Source: Alcanivoracaceae bacterium (GTDB taxonomy: Bacteria; Pseudomonadota; Gammaproteobacteria; Pseudomonadales; Alcanivoracaceae). Taken from it: a stretch of 64,000 nucleotides of DNA. Made by a program: the position numbers and the translations under genes. How positions within the stretch are numbered: position 1 is the first letter of the stretch; each line of letters begins with the position of its first letter. Positions 9,614 through 18,478 of the stretch are shown one piece after another. The notes under the pieces are model-generated. The model saw only the letters and a list, made by a program, of their open reading frames with translations. It ran no database searches and was not told where the DNA came from. The stretch lies in NCBI GenBank assembly GCA_029212745.1, contig JARGOL010000001.1, positions 16,717 through 80,716 of the forward strand. Direction: 5' to 3'.

Positions 9614-10711
9614 TCAGAACTTGTGTTCAAGACCGACCGAGGCAATATCCAGCTCTGCCGTGGGCTGGAAGCGGCTGGCTGGTTCAATCTCCACCATGCC
9701 GTAGTAGCCATACAGTTTGGACATCTTGCCCAGGGCGAAATCAACGCCCACAGACGTGGACAGTGCCTTGGCATCCGCCGGGCTGTCCCCGTGCGTACGC
9801 TGATGTTGCGCCTTGAACGTGAAGCGCTCCACCGTCAATGCACCGCTGACCAGGGCAGTGTCCTCTTCACCGGCAAAACCGGTAACCGGATCACGGTCGT
9901 TTTCCTCGGCCCGCTGGTACAACGCGCCCAGCTGCACATCACCGACCTTCAATCCAAGCGCCACGCGGGCAATATCAATGGTGTCGGTTTTGCCGGCCGG
10001 GTTGTCCGCATCGCCCAGCACCAGGTCGTCCAGCTGGTTGCGGCTGATGGCGGCGGCGGCATACAACCCGCCCTTGTCATAGACCACAGACGCGGAAACG
10101 GTGTCTGCCAGGGTGTTCTCGTTCTGCTGGTCTCCTGGCACGTCAAAATCATCCTGGTTCTCGTTGGCGATGCCCGCCACATTCACCACCAGAGCGTCGG
10201 CTATCTCTGGCGTGCTGTACTGGATGATGTTGCTGAACCGGTCCTGGCCCACCATCAATTCACCCATGTCAGTGGCATAATCATTGAACTGGTCCACCGG
10301 GCCTTCGGATTTCTTGAACGGACTGTTGAAACGGCCCGCCTTGAGCTCACCAAAGCTGCCACGCAGACCGGCGTAAATATCGCGCTGGGAAAACTCACGG
10401 CCATTACTGTTGGCCCCGTCATCCACAGCAATCTGGTACTCAGCCTTGTAGAAGCCCTGCAAGCCACCCACCTCAAGATCCAGGTCGCCTTTTACCCCGA
10501 GCCGGGATGCATAGGATGTAAGCGCCCAGGTAGCTGTCCGGTCAGCCAGTAGCGGTGGAACGTTGAACAACGGCACGCCGTTTTCGTCTTGGGCCGAAAC
10601 ATGCTCGGCCGCCACGTTGACCTTGCCGTAAAGCTTGACGCCCTGCGCCTGAACCATGGCCGGCACGGCCATGGCAGCCAGTGTCACGCCAAAGAGTGCT
10701 GCCTTCTTCAT
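9614..10711 (-). CDS. Outer-membrane porin, putatively phosphate-regulated (copy 1)
   Basis: A 365-residue general porin. It has a signal peptide of about 22 residues ending VQAQG. The mature N-terminus VKLYGKVNVAAE and terminal phenylalanine (EHKF) are typical of a 16-stranded Gram-negative porin, and the FNSPFKK region suggests the constriction loop. It is related to the porin at 10935-12098 by shared segments such as SRLGVKGD, RFSNIIQYSTP or its equivalent, and VDQFND. A Pho-box-like pair of heptamers lies upstream (10789-10806), suggesting PhoB control and a role in phosphate uptake. Substrate specificity cannot be read from sequence. Confidence 0.88.
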   Translation of the reverse strand: MKKAALFGVTLAAMAVPAMVQAQGVKLYGKVNVAAEHVSAQDENGVPLFNVPPLLADRTATWALTSYASRLGVKGDLDLEVGGLQGFYKAEYQIAVDDGANSNGREFSQRDIYAGLRGSFGELKAGRFNSPFKKSEGPVDQFNDYATDMGELMVGQDRFSNIIQYSTPEIADALVVNVAGIANENQDDFDVPGDQQNENTLADTVSASVVYDKGGLYAAAAISRNQLDDLVLGDADNPAGKTDTIDIARVALGLKVGDVQLGALYQRAEENDRDPVTGFAGEEDTALVSGALTVERFTFKAQHQRTHGDSPADAKALSTSVGVDFALGKMSKLYGYYGMVEIEPASRFQPTAELDIASVGLEHKF

Positions 10712-10788
10712 ATCCCCGATCCTCTCGTCCTTCCCATTAAACGCAACTGACAGCAGTCACCTCTGGGGGTGACTGCGGACACCAATAT

Positions 10789-10806
10789 ATGACAGTAGGA
10801 TGACAA
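10789..10806 (-). promoter_or_regulatory. Pho-box-like PhoB site upstream of porin copy 1
   Basis: On the minus strand TTGTCAT-CCTA-CTGTCAT: two heptamers 11 bases apart, one identical to the PhoB consensus CTGTCAT and the other differing at one base. It lies about 80 bases upstream of the porin start, in the correct orientation. Confidence 0.7.
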
Positions 10807-10833
10807 TTTGCAGCCCTTTGGGCAGACAAAAAA

Positions 10834-10852
10834 AGCCCACCGGAGGTGGGCT
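10834..10852 (-). terminator. Terminator of porin copy 2
   Basis: Stem AGCCCACC/GGTGGGCT with a 3-base loop. Read leftward it is followed by a run of T residues. It ends the 10935-12098 transcript before the promoter of the next porin. Confidence 0.85.
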
Positions 10853-10934
10853 GACAAGCTGTCACTTGCGTCGAGGAAAAGTCGGGGGCACGGCGTCCTG
10901 CCGGAACCCCCTTGTCGGACGGGTTTGCCGTGGT

Positions 10935-12098
10935 TCAGAACTTGTGCTCGAAACCAAAGCCGAGGGTCGTGTCAGACAGAGTCTTCTTCGCCGTCAGCGG
11001 GTTGATGGCATTGATGCCGTCCTGTGTCAGGCCGGTGTCGGCTTCCACTTCGGCGTAGTAGGCGTAAACCTTGGAGGCCTTGGCCATCTTGTAGTCCACA
11101 CCGAACGCGGTCAGCGTCAGGGAAGGATCGTCAGACAGCTCGCGCGGGTTGTTGTTCAGCGCGTCTTCTTTCAGCAGCTGGCTGGATTCGGTCATGCCGT
11201 ACTGGGCCTTGAACTTCCAGCGATCCATCTTGAAGGCACCGCTGAGGACGGTGGAGGTTTCTTCACCCGCTTTCACGATGGTCGGGAAGCCGCTCTTGTC
11301 GTCATCGGTCTCTTCTGCAGTCTGGTGCAGCAGGCCGAGCTCAAAAGCGTCGGTCTTGTAGGCAAGAACCAGGCGCAGGATGTCCACCGGCGCACCGGCG
11401 GTATCATCGATGATAAGGGTCTTGTCATCGTTGTTCTTGTCCATGGCCAGTGCAGCATACAAACCGCCCTGCTCGAACACGGCAGAGATGGAGGTCTTGT
11501 CGGCCAGGCCGTTGTCGTTCTTGGCCTTGTTGTCCAGCCCGCCATTCAGGTCATCGTTTTCTGCCGGCATGATGGCGATGTTCAGGGTAACCATATCAGC
11601 CAGTTTGGGCGTGCTGTACTGGATGATGTTGCTGGCACGGGTCTCACCACGCAGGATCGTCTTGATATCACCGTCGATATCGTTGAACTGGTCGATCTTG
11701 CCCTGGGAGGTCTTCAGCGGGGTGTCGAAGTTACCCGCCATGATGGTACCGAAACCACCCTTGAAACCACCGAAGATGTTGCGCTGCTTGAACACAGCGT
11801 TGCCGTCATCAACAGCAATCTCGTACTCGAGCTTGTAGATGGCGGTCAGGTTGGCCACGTCCAGGTCGAAGTCACCCTTGACGCCGAGGCGGGAGGCGTT
11901 TGAATCAAGCTGCCAGCGGTCCTGGCTGGCTTCCTTGAGCGCATCAACAGCGAGCGTGTCATCGTACTCGGACAGCTCCGGCTCATACTGCTCCAGAGAC
12001 ACGTTTACCTTACCGTAGACCTTCGGGCCGTCAGCCAGCGCGGCACCAGGAAAAGCGATTGCGGCCCCCACAGCCATAGCAAGCAGTTTCTTGTTCAT
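10935..12098 (-). CDS. Outer-membrane porin, putatively phosphate-regulated (copy 2)
   Basis: A 387-residue porin paralogous to the neighbour at 9614. It has a signal peptide MNKKLLAMAVGAAIAFPGAALA, a mature start VYGKVNVSLEQ, matching SRLGVKGD and ASNIIQYSTP segments, and a terminal GFEHKF. I chose ATG 12098 because GAGGAG lies 9 bases upstream; the ATG at 12107 directly abuts that GAGGAG and leaves no spacing. Three Pho-box-like heptamers lie 36-64 bases upstream. The tandem arrangement recalls the PhoB-controlled oprO-oprP pair of Pseudomonas, but these proteins look like general porins rather than clear OprP orthologues. Confidence 0.88.
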   Translation of the reverse strand: MNKKLLAMAVGAAIAFPGAALADGPKVYGKVNVSLEQYEPELSEYDDTLAVDALKEASQDRWQLDSNASRLGVKGDFDLDVANLTAIYKLEYEIAVDDGNAVFKQRNIFGGFKGGFGTIMAGNFDTPLKTSQGKIDQFNDIDGDIKTILRGETRASNIIQYSTPKLADMVTLNIAIMPAENDDLNGGLDNKAKNDNGLADKTSISAVFEQGGLYAALAMDKNNDDKTLIIDDTAGAPVDILRLVLAYKTDAFELGLLHQTAEETDDDKSGFPTIVKAGEETSTVLSGAFKMDRWKFKAQYGMTESSQLLKEDALNNNPRELSDDPSLTLTAFGVDYKMAKASKVYAYYAEVEADTGLTQDGINAINPLTAKKTLSDTTLGFGFEHKF

Positions 12099-12133
12099 GT
12101 CGAACATCTCCTCAATTAAGCAACGATTTGCGA

Positions 12134-12162
12134 GTAACAGCTTTATGACGCGCTTGTGACAG
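12134..12162 (-). promoter_or_regulatory. Triple Pho-box-like repeat upstream of porin copy 2
   Basis: On the minus strand CTGTCAC-AAGC-GCGTCAT-AAAG-CTGTTAC: three heptamers each 11 bases apart, matching CTGTCAT at 6, 5 and 5 of 7 positions. Regular 11-base phasing is the hallmark of PhoB direct-repeat sites. A further single CTGTCAT is read on the minus strand at about 12229-12240. Confidence 0.6.
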
Positions 12163-12254
12163 CGCCGCCGATCTGTTGAGGGGAGTATGTTCGGGAGGGG
12201 TTACCGAAAAGTTGCGCCAGTGTGAAGTTTATATGACAGGCCCGAATGCCGGAC

Positions 12255-13052
12255 TCAGCGCCGTTCCTGCGCTTTCGCCGCACGCCACAGGGCCTCCAGC
12301 TGGTCCGCATCAAGCGTGTCCAGGGCGGTGTCATCAGCGCGCGCCAGGGCTTCCATGTGCCCGAAACGCTGGCGGAACTTGGCACTGGCCCGGCGCAGGG
12401 CCAGCTCCGGATCCACTTTCAGGTGGCGGGACAGGTTGACCACGGTGAACAGCACATCGCCCAGCTCATCCTCCACGGCGGCCCGATCCTGTGCCGCCAT
12501 GGCCTGCGCCAGCTCATCCACCTCGCTGCGCACCTGGTCGAGCACGGGCGCCGTCTCTGGCCAGTCAAAGCCGACCCGCGCCGCTTTCTTCTGCAGCTTG
12601 GCAGCCCGTTGCAGGGCCGGCATGCCGGCCGGCACACCGTCCAGCGCCGAGTCATACGCCCTGCCCTTGTGTACGCGCTCCTCGGCCTTTATCCGTTCCC
12701 AGGTCTGTTTGATGGCACCGATATCGGCACCCTGCTGGTCACCGAAGACATGGGGGTGACGCCGCACCATCTTGTCGTTCAGGGTGCGCACCACATCAGA
12801 AAAATCGAACAGGCCCTGCTCGCTGGCCATCTGGCTGTGGAAGATCACCTGCAACAGCAGATCGCCGAGCTCCTCGCGCAGCTCAGGATAGTCACGCTCG
12901 GCAATGGCCTGCGCTACCTCGAAGGCCTCTTCCACGGTATAGGGCGCCACAGTGTCAAACGTCTGCTGCAGATCCCACTGGCAGCCGCCATCCGGATCAC
13001 GCAAGCGCGCCATGATCTCGATGAGGGCATGAATCGGGTGATCGTCAGACAC
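12255..13052 (-). CDS. mazG: Nucleoside triphosphate pyrophosphohydrolase MazG
   Basis: Hydrolyses NTPs and dNTPs to NMP and pyrophosphate. In E. coli it also lowers ppGpp after MazEF activation. The 265-residue protein has the MazG repeat signature (LRDPDGGCQWDLQQTF, then EEAFEVAQAI and ELGDLLLQVIFHSQMA) in the N-terminal half and a second copy (VEDELGDVLFTVVNLSRHL) in the C-terminal half. GTG 13052 was chosen because TGGAGG lies 5 bases upstream; GTG at 13064 lies within that ribosome-binding site. It follows relA, so synthesis and removal of alarmone-related nucleotides share a transcript. Confidence 0.93.
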   Translation of the reverse strand: MSDDHPIHALIEIMARLRDPDGGCQWDLQQTFDTVAPYTVEEAFEVAQAIAERDYPELREELGDLLLQVIFHSQMASEQGLFDFSDVVRTLNDKMVRRHPHVFGDQQGADIGAIKQTWERIKAEERVHKGRAYDSALDGVPAGMPALQRAAKLQKKAARVGFDWPETAPVLDQVRSEVDELAQAMAAQDRAAVEDELGDVLFTVVNLSRHLKVDPELALRRASAKFRQRFGHMEALARADDTALDTLDADQLEALWRAAKAQERR

Positions 13053-13087
13053 GGCAACCTCCACTCAGGCCCGGCCTTGCAGCCGGC

Positions 13088-15337
13088 CTATTTCTTGTAA
13101 CGACGCACTTCCAGCACACCCGGTAACTGATCCATACGCGCCAGCAGCTTGCCCAGGTTGCCGAGCGAGGATATTTCCGCCGTCACCAGCATGGTGGCGG
13201 TATTGTCGTCGGGGTGGGATTCGGTATGCACCGCAGTGACATTGACGCGCTCGTTGGCCAGTACCGAGAGCAGGTCACGCAGCAGGCCGGGCCGGTCCCA
13301 GGCACGCATGAAAATGTCCACCGGGTAGGTAATCCGGTGGGCGTGCCCCCAGCTGACCTCGATAACCCGCTCCGGATCGTCCGCCTGCATGGCCAGCAGG
13401 TTGGTACAGTTGGCGCGGTGTACCGTCACGCCCCGCCCGACGGTGATATAGCCCATGATCTGGTCACCGGGAATGGGCTGGCAACAGGCCGCAATATGGG
13501 TCATCAGGTTGCCGACACCCTCAATGGTGATGTCAGCATCGGTCTGGGCACCATGGCGACCGGTGGACGGCGCACTCAGGGCAAGCTCATGCTGGCTCTG
13601 GCTCGGACTGAACAGCTCCTGCGCCTGGTTCATGACCTGGCCGATACGAAGATCACCGGCACCCAGCGCCGCCAGCACATCCTCACCGGCATGCAGGTTG
13701 AACCGGGGTGCGAGGGCATCCAGGTCCACCCGGTCCAGCGCCAGCCGTGACATTTCCCGGTCCAGCATCTGCCGGCCCTGGATCACGTGTGCATCCCTGT
13801 CCTGGCGCTTGAACCATTGCTGGATGCGCGCCCGCGCCGAGGACGTCTTGACGTAACCCAGGCTGGGCGTGAGCCAGTCCCGCGACGGCCCCCCTTCACG
13901 GGTGGTCAGGATTTCTACCTGCTCGCCGGTCTTGAGCACATAGTTGAGCGGCACAATATGGCCATTCACCTTGGCGCCGCGGCAGCGGTGTCCCACTTCG
14001 GTGTGGATATGGTAGGCAAAATCCACCGGCGTCGAGCCGGATTCCAGGTCGACGATGTGGCCTTCCGGGGTGAATACGTAAATCCGCTCGCCCCGCTCCG
14101 GGCTGCGGAAGTCTTCCACCATGTTGTCGAGCCCGGCTTCGCCAAGCTCGTCATGCCATTCCAGCACCTGGCGCAGCCAGGCAATCTTCTGTTCGTAATC
14201 CTCACCACGTTTGCCGCGTTTGCCGCCTTCCTTGTAGCGCCAGTGGGCGCAGACACCCAGCTCGGCATCATCGTGCATGTCGAACGTGCGGATCTGCACC
14301 TCGAGCATCTTGCGGCCCGGCCCGACCACAGCAGTGTGCAGGCTGCGGTAGCCGTTTTCCTTGGGCGAGGCAATGTAATCGTCAAATTCCTTCGGCACGT
14401 GCTGCCACAGGGAATGCACGATGCCCAGGGCGGCATAACAGTCACGCACCTCGGGCACCAGCACACGCACAGCGCGCACGTCGTACACTTCGTAGAAATC
14501 CAGGTGCTTGCGCTGCATCTTTCGCCAGATGCTGTAGATGTGCTTGGCCCGGCCATGGACGTCAGCACCATGAATGCCATGCCGTTCGAGCAGTGCCTTC
14601 AGCTCGCCAATGACTTCCTCGATCCAGCCCTCCCGGTCGAGGCGTTTCTCGTCCAGCAGCCCGGCGATCTTCTTGTAGGCGCCCGGTTGCAGGTAGCGGA
14701 AGGACAGGTCCTCCAGCTCCCACTTGAGCTGGCCAACGCCGAGACGATGCGCCAGCGGTGCATAGATATCAAAGACTTCGCGTGCCACTTTCTCGCGGCG
14801 TGCTTCGTCATCATCTTTCACCGCCCGGATGATGACGGTACGTTCCGCCAGTTTGACCAGTGCCACCCGGACGTCATCCACCATGGCCACCAGCATGCGC
14901 CGGACGTTATCGAGCTGGCCTTCCTGCTGGCCGAACAGGGCCTTGCGGGTCGGGTTGAGTACCGTAGAGATGGCCGCCATGCGCAGCACGCCTTCCACCA
15001 GCTGCGCCGTGGTGGCGTCAAAGGAGGCCACCACCTCCTCCAGGGGCAGATGCCCTTCCCTCACTGCCCGGTACAGCATGGCAGCGGGCAGCGCCTCGCC
15101 ATCCACGCGCAGCTCGGCAAGGATGTCCACCATCTGCCGGCCAATCTGGAAACAGCCAAGGCCATAGGGCCAGCGCCGTCCGGCGTCATGGGATTCCTGC
15201 TCACAGCCCTTGGCCACCTGGCAGGCAAGACGCAACTGGTCCGGGTCGGCATGGCAGCGATCGGACACAGCCTGGACCCAGGCGTCGAGATCGTCACCCA
15301 GCTGTTCTTCTGTCTGTTGCCTTCTGACTGTAACCAT
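13088..15337 (-). CDS. relA: GTP pyrophosphokinase RelA
   Basis: Ribosome-associated (p)ppGpp synthetase of the stringent response. The 749-residue protein has the usual order: a pseudo-hydrolase domain (about 50-190), a synthetase domain (about 240-350, with YRSLHTAVVGPG and EVQIRT), TGS (about 410-470), a helical/zinc-finger region (with HIAACCQPIPGD) and a C-terminal ACT domain. The hydrolase HDxxED motif is replaced (MLYRAVREG), which marks it as RelA rather than SpoT. Its start overlaps the rlmD stop as TGATG. Confidence 0.96.
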   Translation of the reverse strand: MVTVRRQQTEEQLGDDLDAWVQAVSDRCHADPDQLRLACQVAKGCEQESHDAGRRWPYGLGCFQIGRQMVDILAELRVDGEALPAAMLYRAVREGHLPLEEVVASFDATTAQLVEGVLRMAAISTVLNPTRKALFGQQEGQLDNVRRMLVAMVDDVRVALVKLAERTVIIRAVKDDDEARREKVAREVFDIYAPLAHRLGVGQLKWELEDLSFRYLQPGAYKKIAGLLDEKRLDREGWIEEVIGELKALLERHGIHGADVHGRAKHIYSIWRKMQRKHLDFYEVYDVRAVRVLVPEVRDCYAALGIVHSLWQHVPKEFDDYIASPKENGYRSLHTAVVGPGRKMLEVQIRTFDMHDDAELGVCAHWRYKEGGKRGKRGEDYEQKIAWLRQVLEWHDELGEAGLDNMVEDFRSPERGERIYVFTPEGHIVDLESGSTPVDFAYHIHTEVGHRCRGAKVNGHIVPLNYVLKTGEQVEILTTREGGPSRDWLTPSLGYVKTSSARARIQQWFKRQDRDAHVIQGRQMLDREMSRLALDRVDLDALAPRFNLHAGEDVLAALGAGDLRIGQVMNQAQELFSPSQSQHELALSAPSTGRHGAQTDADITIEGVGNLMTHIAACCQPIPGDQIMGYITVGRGVTVHRANCTNLLAMQADDPERVIEVSWGHAHRITYPVDIFMRAWDRPGLLRDLLSVLANERVNVTAVHTESHPDDNTATMLVTAEISSLGNLGKLLARMDQLPGVLEVRRYKK

Positions 15338-16662
15338 CAGCGCTCAAACAATGCGATTGATTCCACGTGGGTCGTATGCGGAAACATGTCCATGACCCCC
15401 GCCTTTACCAGCCGGTATCCCTGCTTTACCAGCTCACCGGCATCGCGCGCCAGTGTCGCCGGGTTGCAGGACACATAGACCACCTTCTGCGGTGCCAGTT
15501 CGCCGATCAGCGGCATGATTTCCAGCGCGCCGGTACGCGGCGGGTCAATCAGCACCCGGTCCCACTGCTCCCTGCCCCAGGGCTGGGCACTGGCGTCACT
15601 GGTCAGGTCCCAGGCATGGAAATCGACATTGTCGAGGCCGTTACGCGCGGCATTCTCGTAACCGCGACGCACCATGGCCGCACTGCCCTCGACACCCACC
15701 ACACGCGCAGCGCGCCGGGCCGCCGGCAGGGTGAAATTGCCCAGTCCGCAGAACAGGTCCAGAACCCGATGATGGGGCTCGATATCGAGCATATCCAGTG
15801 CCAGGGGCACCATGTCGCGATTGATCCGGCCATTGACCTGGGTGAAATCCATGGGATGGAAGGCCAGCGTCAGGTCGTCGCCCGCGTGGCTGTACGTCAG
15901 GCGCTCCTCGCCCGTCTGCGGCCAGATCCGGTGCACGGTGTCATCACCACCAGGCTGCAGGTAGCAATGCCAGCCCTGGGCCTGGCAGAAACCGGAAACG
16001 GTCTCCAGGTCCCCCGGCGGCAGCGGATCGAGGTGACGGAATACCAGGGCGATGTCGTCATCGCCGGCGGCAACTTCGATCTGCGGGATGCGCCGTTTGC
16101 TCTCCAGGCCATCAATCATGTCAGCGATGGCAGACAGTTTGTGTCCGACTTCCGGGATCAGGACCTCGCAGCGCTGCAGCAGCGCCAGGAACCCGCTGCG
16201 CTTTTCGCGAAAGCCCACCAGCGTCATGCCCTTGGCTTCCACATACTTGACCCCCAGCCGCGCCTTGGCCCGGTAGCCGGTGACGGGCCCGGTCAGCGCT
16301 GGCAGCCACTGTTCGGGTGTGAGGGCGCCGAAATGGGCCAGCTGCTCCTCCAGCACCGCCTGCTTGCGGCGTATCTGCGCCTCCGGGTGCATGTGCTGCA
16401 GGCTGCAGCCACCACAGATGCCGGCATGGGCGCACGGCGGCGTGGTGCGCTCGGGGGACGCGCTGACGATTTCCTCTGCCCGGCCCTCGTCAAACTTGCG
16501 TCGCGTCCAGGTGTAGCGAAACCGCACCTGTTCGCCGGCAAGGGCGTTGTCGATGAAGGTGGTCTTGCCATCCAGTCGGGCGACACCGCGGCCATCGTGG
16601 CTCAGGGCTTCGATGGTGGCATCAAACAGGCCTTCCGGCAGGCGTTTCTTGCGCCGGCTCAC
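15337..16662 (-). CDS. rlmD: 23S rRNA (uracil-1939-C5)-methyltransferase RlmD
   Basis: SAM-dependent methylation of 23S rRNA U1939. The 441-residue protein has an N-terminal TRAM domain (about 8-65). A [4Fe-4S] cysteine cluster follows (CAHAGICGGCSLQH at about 78-91, plus a later Cys). The Rossmann methyltransferase core has DLFCGLGNF and the catalytic-loop motif VSCNPATLARD near the C-terminus. It is coupled to relA downstream and overlaps the end of the exonuclease gene upstream by four bases. Confidence 0.95.
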   Translation of the reverse strand: MSRRKKRLPEGLFDATIEALSHDGRGVARLDGKTTFIDNALAGEQVRFRYTWTRRKFDEGRAEEIVSASPERTTPPCAHAGICGGCSLQHMHPEAQIRRKQAVLEEQLAHFGALTPEQWLPALTGPVTGYRAKARLGVKYVEAKGMTLVGFREKRSGFLALLQRCEVLIPEVGHKLSAIADMIDGLESKRRIPQIEVAAGDDDIALVFRHLDPLPPGDLETVSGFCQAQGWHCYLQPGGDDTVHRIWPQTGEERLTYSHAGDDLTLAFHPMDFTQVNGRINRDMVPLALDMLDIEPHHRVLDLFCGLGNFTLPAARRAARVVGVEGSAAMVRRGYENAARNGLDNVDFHAWDLTSDASAQPWGREQWDRVLIDPPRTGALEIMPLIGELAPQKVVYVSCNPATLARDAGELVKQGYRLVKAGVMDMFPHTTHVESIALFER

Positions 16663-17432
16663 GCAGGCTTCCAGGCAGCGAGGAATTCATCGAAATGGGT
16701 GCGCTTCTCCGCCGCCAGGTAGTCGCGCAGCAGCTGCACCTCCTCGTCATAGCGCACCGCATCCAGGTGCCCGCGCATGAGCTGGAAGCGCAGGTACACC
16801 AGCCAGGTATTGAGCACGTCGGTTTCACAGTAATCGCGGATGCCCGCCAGGTTGCCGGCCTGGTATTCGTCAAACACCTTGCCGCCGCTCATGCCCATCT
16901 TGCCGGGAAAGCCCAGCAGGGTGGCAATCTGGTCCAGCGGTGCATAGGCCCGGTTGTTGTACATGGCCAGCATGTCCATCAGGTCCAGGTGGCGCTGGTG
17001 GTAACGACTGAGGTAATTGTTCCAGCGGAAGCTCTGGTCTTCCTCGCCGGTTTCCCAGTAGCGCGGCGCACTGATGCCATGCAGCAGCGCCCGGTAGTGC
17101 AGCACCGGCAAATCAAAACCGCCACCGTTCCAGCTCACCAGCTGTGGCGTAAACCGGTCGATGCCGTCATAGAACCGTTCGATCAGTTCTTTTTCCGTGC
17201 TGTCATGCTCACCCAGTGACCAGACCTTGACGCCCTGGGCCGAGCGCAGCACCACGGAGATGGCCACCACCCGGTGCAGGTGCAGGCGCAGGAACTCATT
17301 GCCGGTTTCCTGGCGCCGGATATTGAGCAGCGCGTTGGCACAGTCCTTGTCGTCCAGACCCTGCAGGTCGTAGATACGCCGGCCGCCGTCCAGGTCGGGA
17401 ATGGTTTCGATATCAAACACCAGTACGTTCAT
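16659..17432 (-). CDS. Predicted 3'-5' exonuclease, PolB-exonuclease-like
   Basis: A 257-residue stand-alone DEDD-type exonuclease domain. Acidic residues fit the family: Asp7 and Glu9 in FDIETIP, Asp107 in WNGGGFDLP, and Asp205 in DYCETDVLNTW. This matches the conserved group of predicted exonucleases related to the proofreading domain of family B DNA polymerases. Substrate and pathway are unknown. Position between cysM and rlmD, with four-base overlaps on both sides, shows tight coupling to that operon. Confidence 0.85.
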   Translation of the reverse strand: MNVLVFDIETIPDLDGGRRIYDLQGLDDKDCANALLNIRRQETGNEFLRLHLHRVVAISVVLRSAQGVKVWSLGEHDSTEKELIERFYDGIDRFTPQLVSWNGGGFDLPVLHYRALLHGISAPRYWETGEEDQSFRWNNYLSRYHQRHLDLMDMLAMYNNRAYAPLDQIATLLGFPGKMGMSGGKVFDEYQAGNLAGIRDYCETDVLNTWLVYLRFQLMRGHLDAVRYDEEVQLLRDYLAAEKRTHFDEFLAAWKPA

Positions 17433-18316
17433 TGGAACACTCCCGTGGACAGGTAACGATCACCGCGGTCACAGATGATGGCAACGATCACCGCGTTCTC
17501 CAGTTCGGCAGACAGGCGCAAGGCCCCCGCCACAGCCCCCCCGGAGGAGACACCGCAGAAGATACCTTCTTCCCGCGCCAGCGCACGCATGGTGTCCTCG
17601 GCCGTGGCCTGGTCCATGTCGATCACCCGGTCAACGCGGGAGTCATCGTAGATGGCAGGCAGGTAAGCCTGTGGCCAGCGCCGGATACCGGGTATCTGTG
17701 AGCCCTCGGTGGGCTGCAGGCCGATGATCTGGATAGCCGGGTTCTTCTCCTTGAGGAACATGGAGGTCCCCATGATGGTGCCGGTGGTGCCCATGGAGCT
17801 GACAAAATGGGTGACCGCGCCGTCGGTGTCGCGCCAGATCTCCGGCCCGGTACCGTGATAGTGCGCCATGGGGTTGTCCGGGTTGGCAAACTGGTCCAGC
17901 ACATGGCCCTCGCCGCGGGCCTGCATGGCCTGGGCCAGGTCACGGGCGCCCTCCATGCCCTCCTCGCGCGTCACCTCGATCAGCTCGGCGCCGTAGGCTC
18001 GCATGGCGTCCTTGCGTTCCTGGCTCTGGTTGGCCGGCATGATCAGCTTCATGCGATAGCCACGCATGGCCGCCGCCATCGCCAGGGCAATACCGGTGTT
18101 GCCACTGGTGGCCTCGATCAGCACATCCCCGGGCCGGATCTCGCCGCGGGATTCGGCGCCGCGAATCATGTTCAGCGCCGGACGGTCCTTCACCGAACCT
18201 GCCGGATTGTTGCCCTCCAGCTTCACCAGCACGGTATTGGAGGTCTCCCCCGGCAGGCGCTTGAGGCGCACCAGGGGAGTGTTGCCGACAGTGTTCTCGA
18301 TGGTTGCATAGGTCAT
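17429..18316 (-). CDS. cysM: Cysteine synthase B
   Basis: PLP enzyme forming cysteine from O-acetylserine and sulfide or thiosulfate. The 295-residue protein carries the Schiff-base lysine 43 in NPAGSVKDR, the TSGNTG phosphate-binding loop and the SSMGTTGTIMG loop. The start MTYATIENTVGNTPLVRL matches CysM N-termini; an in-frame ATG at 18358 adds an unconvincing leader. No good Shine-Dalgarno is visible, but TACAAT lies about 14 bases upstream of the ATG, so the leader may be very short. It is first gene of the cysM-exonuclease-rlmD-relA-mazG run and divergent from barA. Confidence 0.94.
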   Translation of the reverse strand: MTYATIENTVGNTPLVRLKRLPGETSNTVLVKLEGNNPAGSVKDRPALNMIRGAESRGEIRPGDVLIEATSGNTGIALAMAAAMRGYRMKLIMPANQSQERKDAMRAYGAELIEVTREEGMEGARDLAQAMQARGEGHVLDQFANPDNPMAHYHGTGPEIWRDTDGAVTHFVSSMGTTGTIMGTSMFLKEKNPAIQIIGLQPTEGSQIPGIRRWPQAYLPAIYDDSRVDRVIDMDQATAEDTMRALAREEGIFCGVSSGGAVAGALRLSAELENAVIVAIICDRGDRYLSTGVFQ

Positions 18317-18478
18317 GGCGGCGCATTGTACCCAAAGCCGGTCCCGGGGGGCAGCCACCCGGGCGCTTGTGCGGCATAATGGACCTGCCGGCGGTCAAGC
18401 CGGCGTGACGCATGGACGCGCAATGACGTGGCCCGGCGCGGACTGACCGCGCCAGCCACGGAACACAGGGGGAATTGT

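Noticed and set aside
13787..15478. Long plus-strand frame opposite relA
   Set aside because: No motifs; antisense shadow of a fully recognisable relA.
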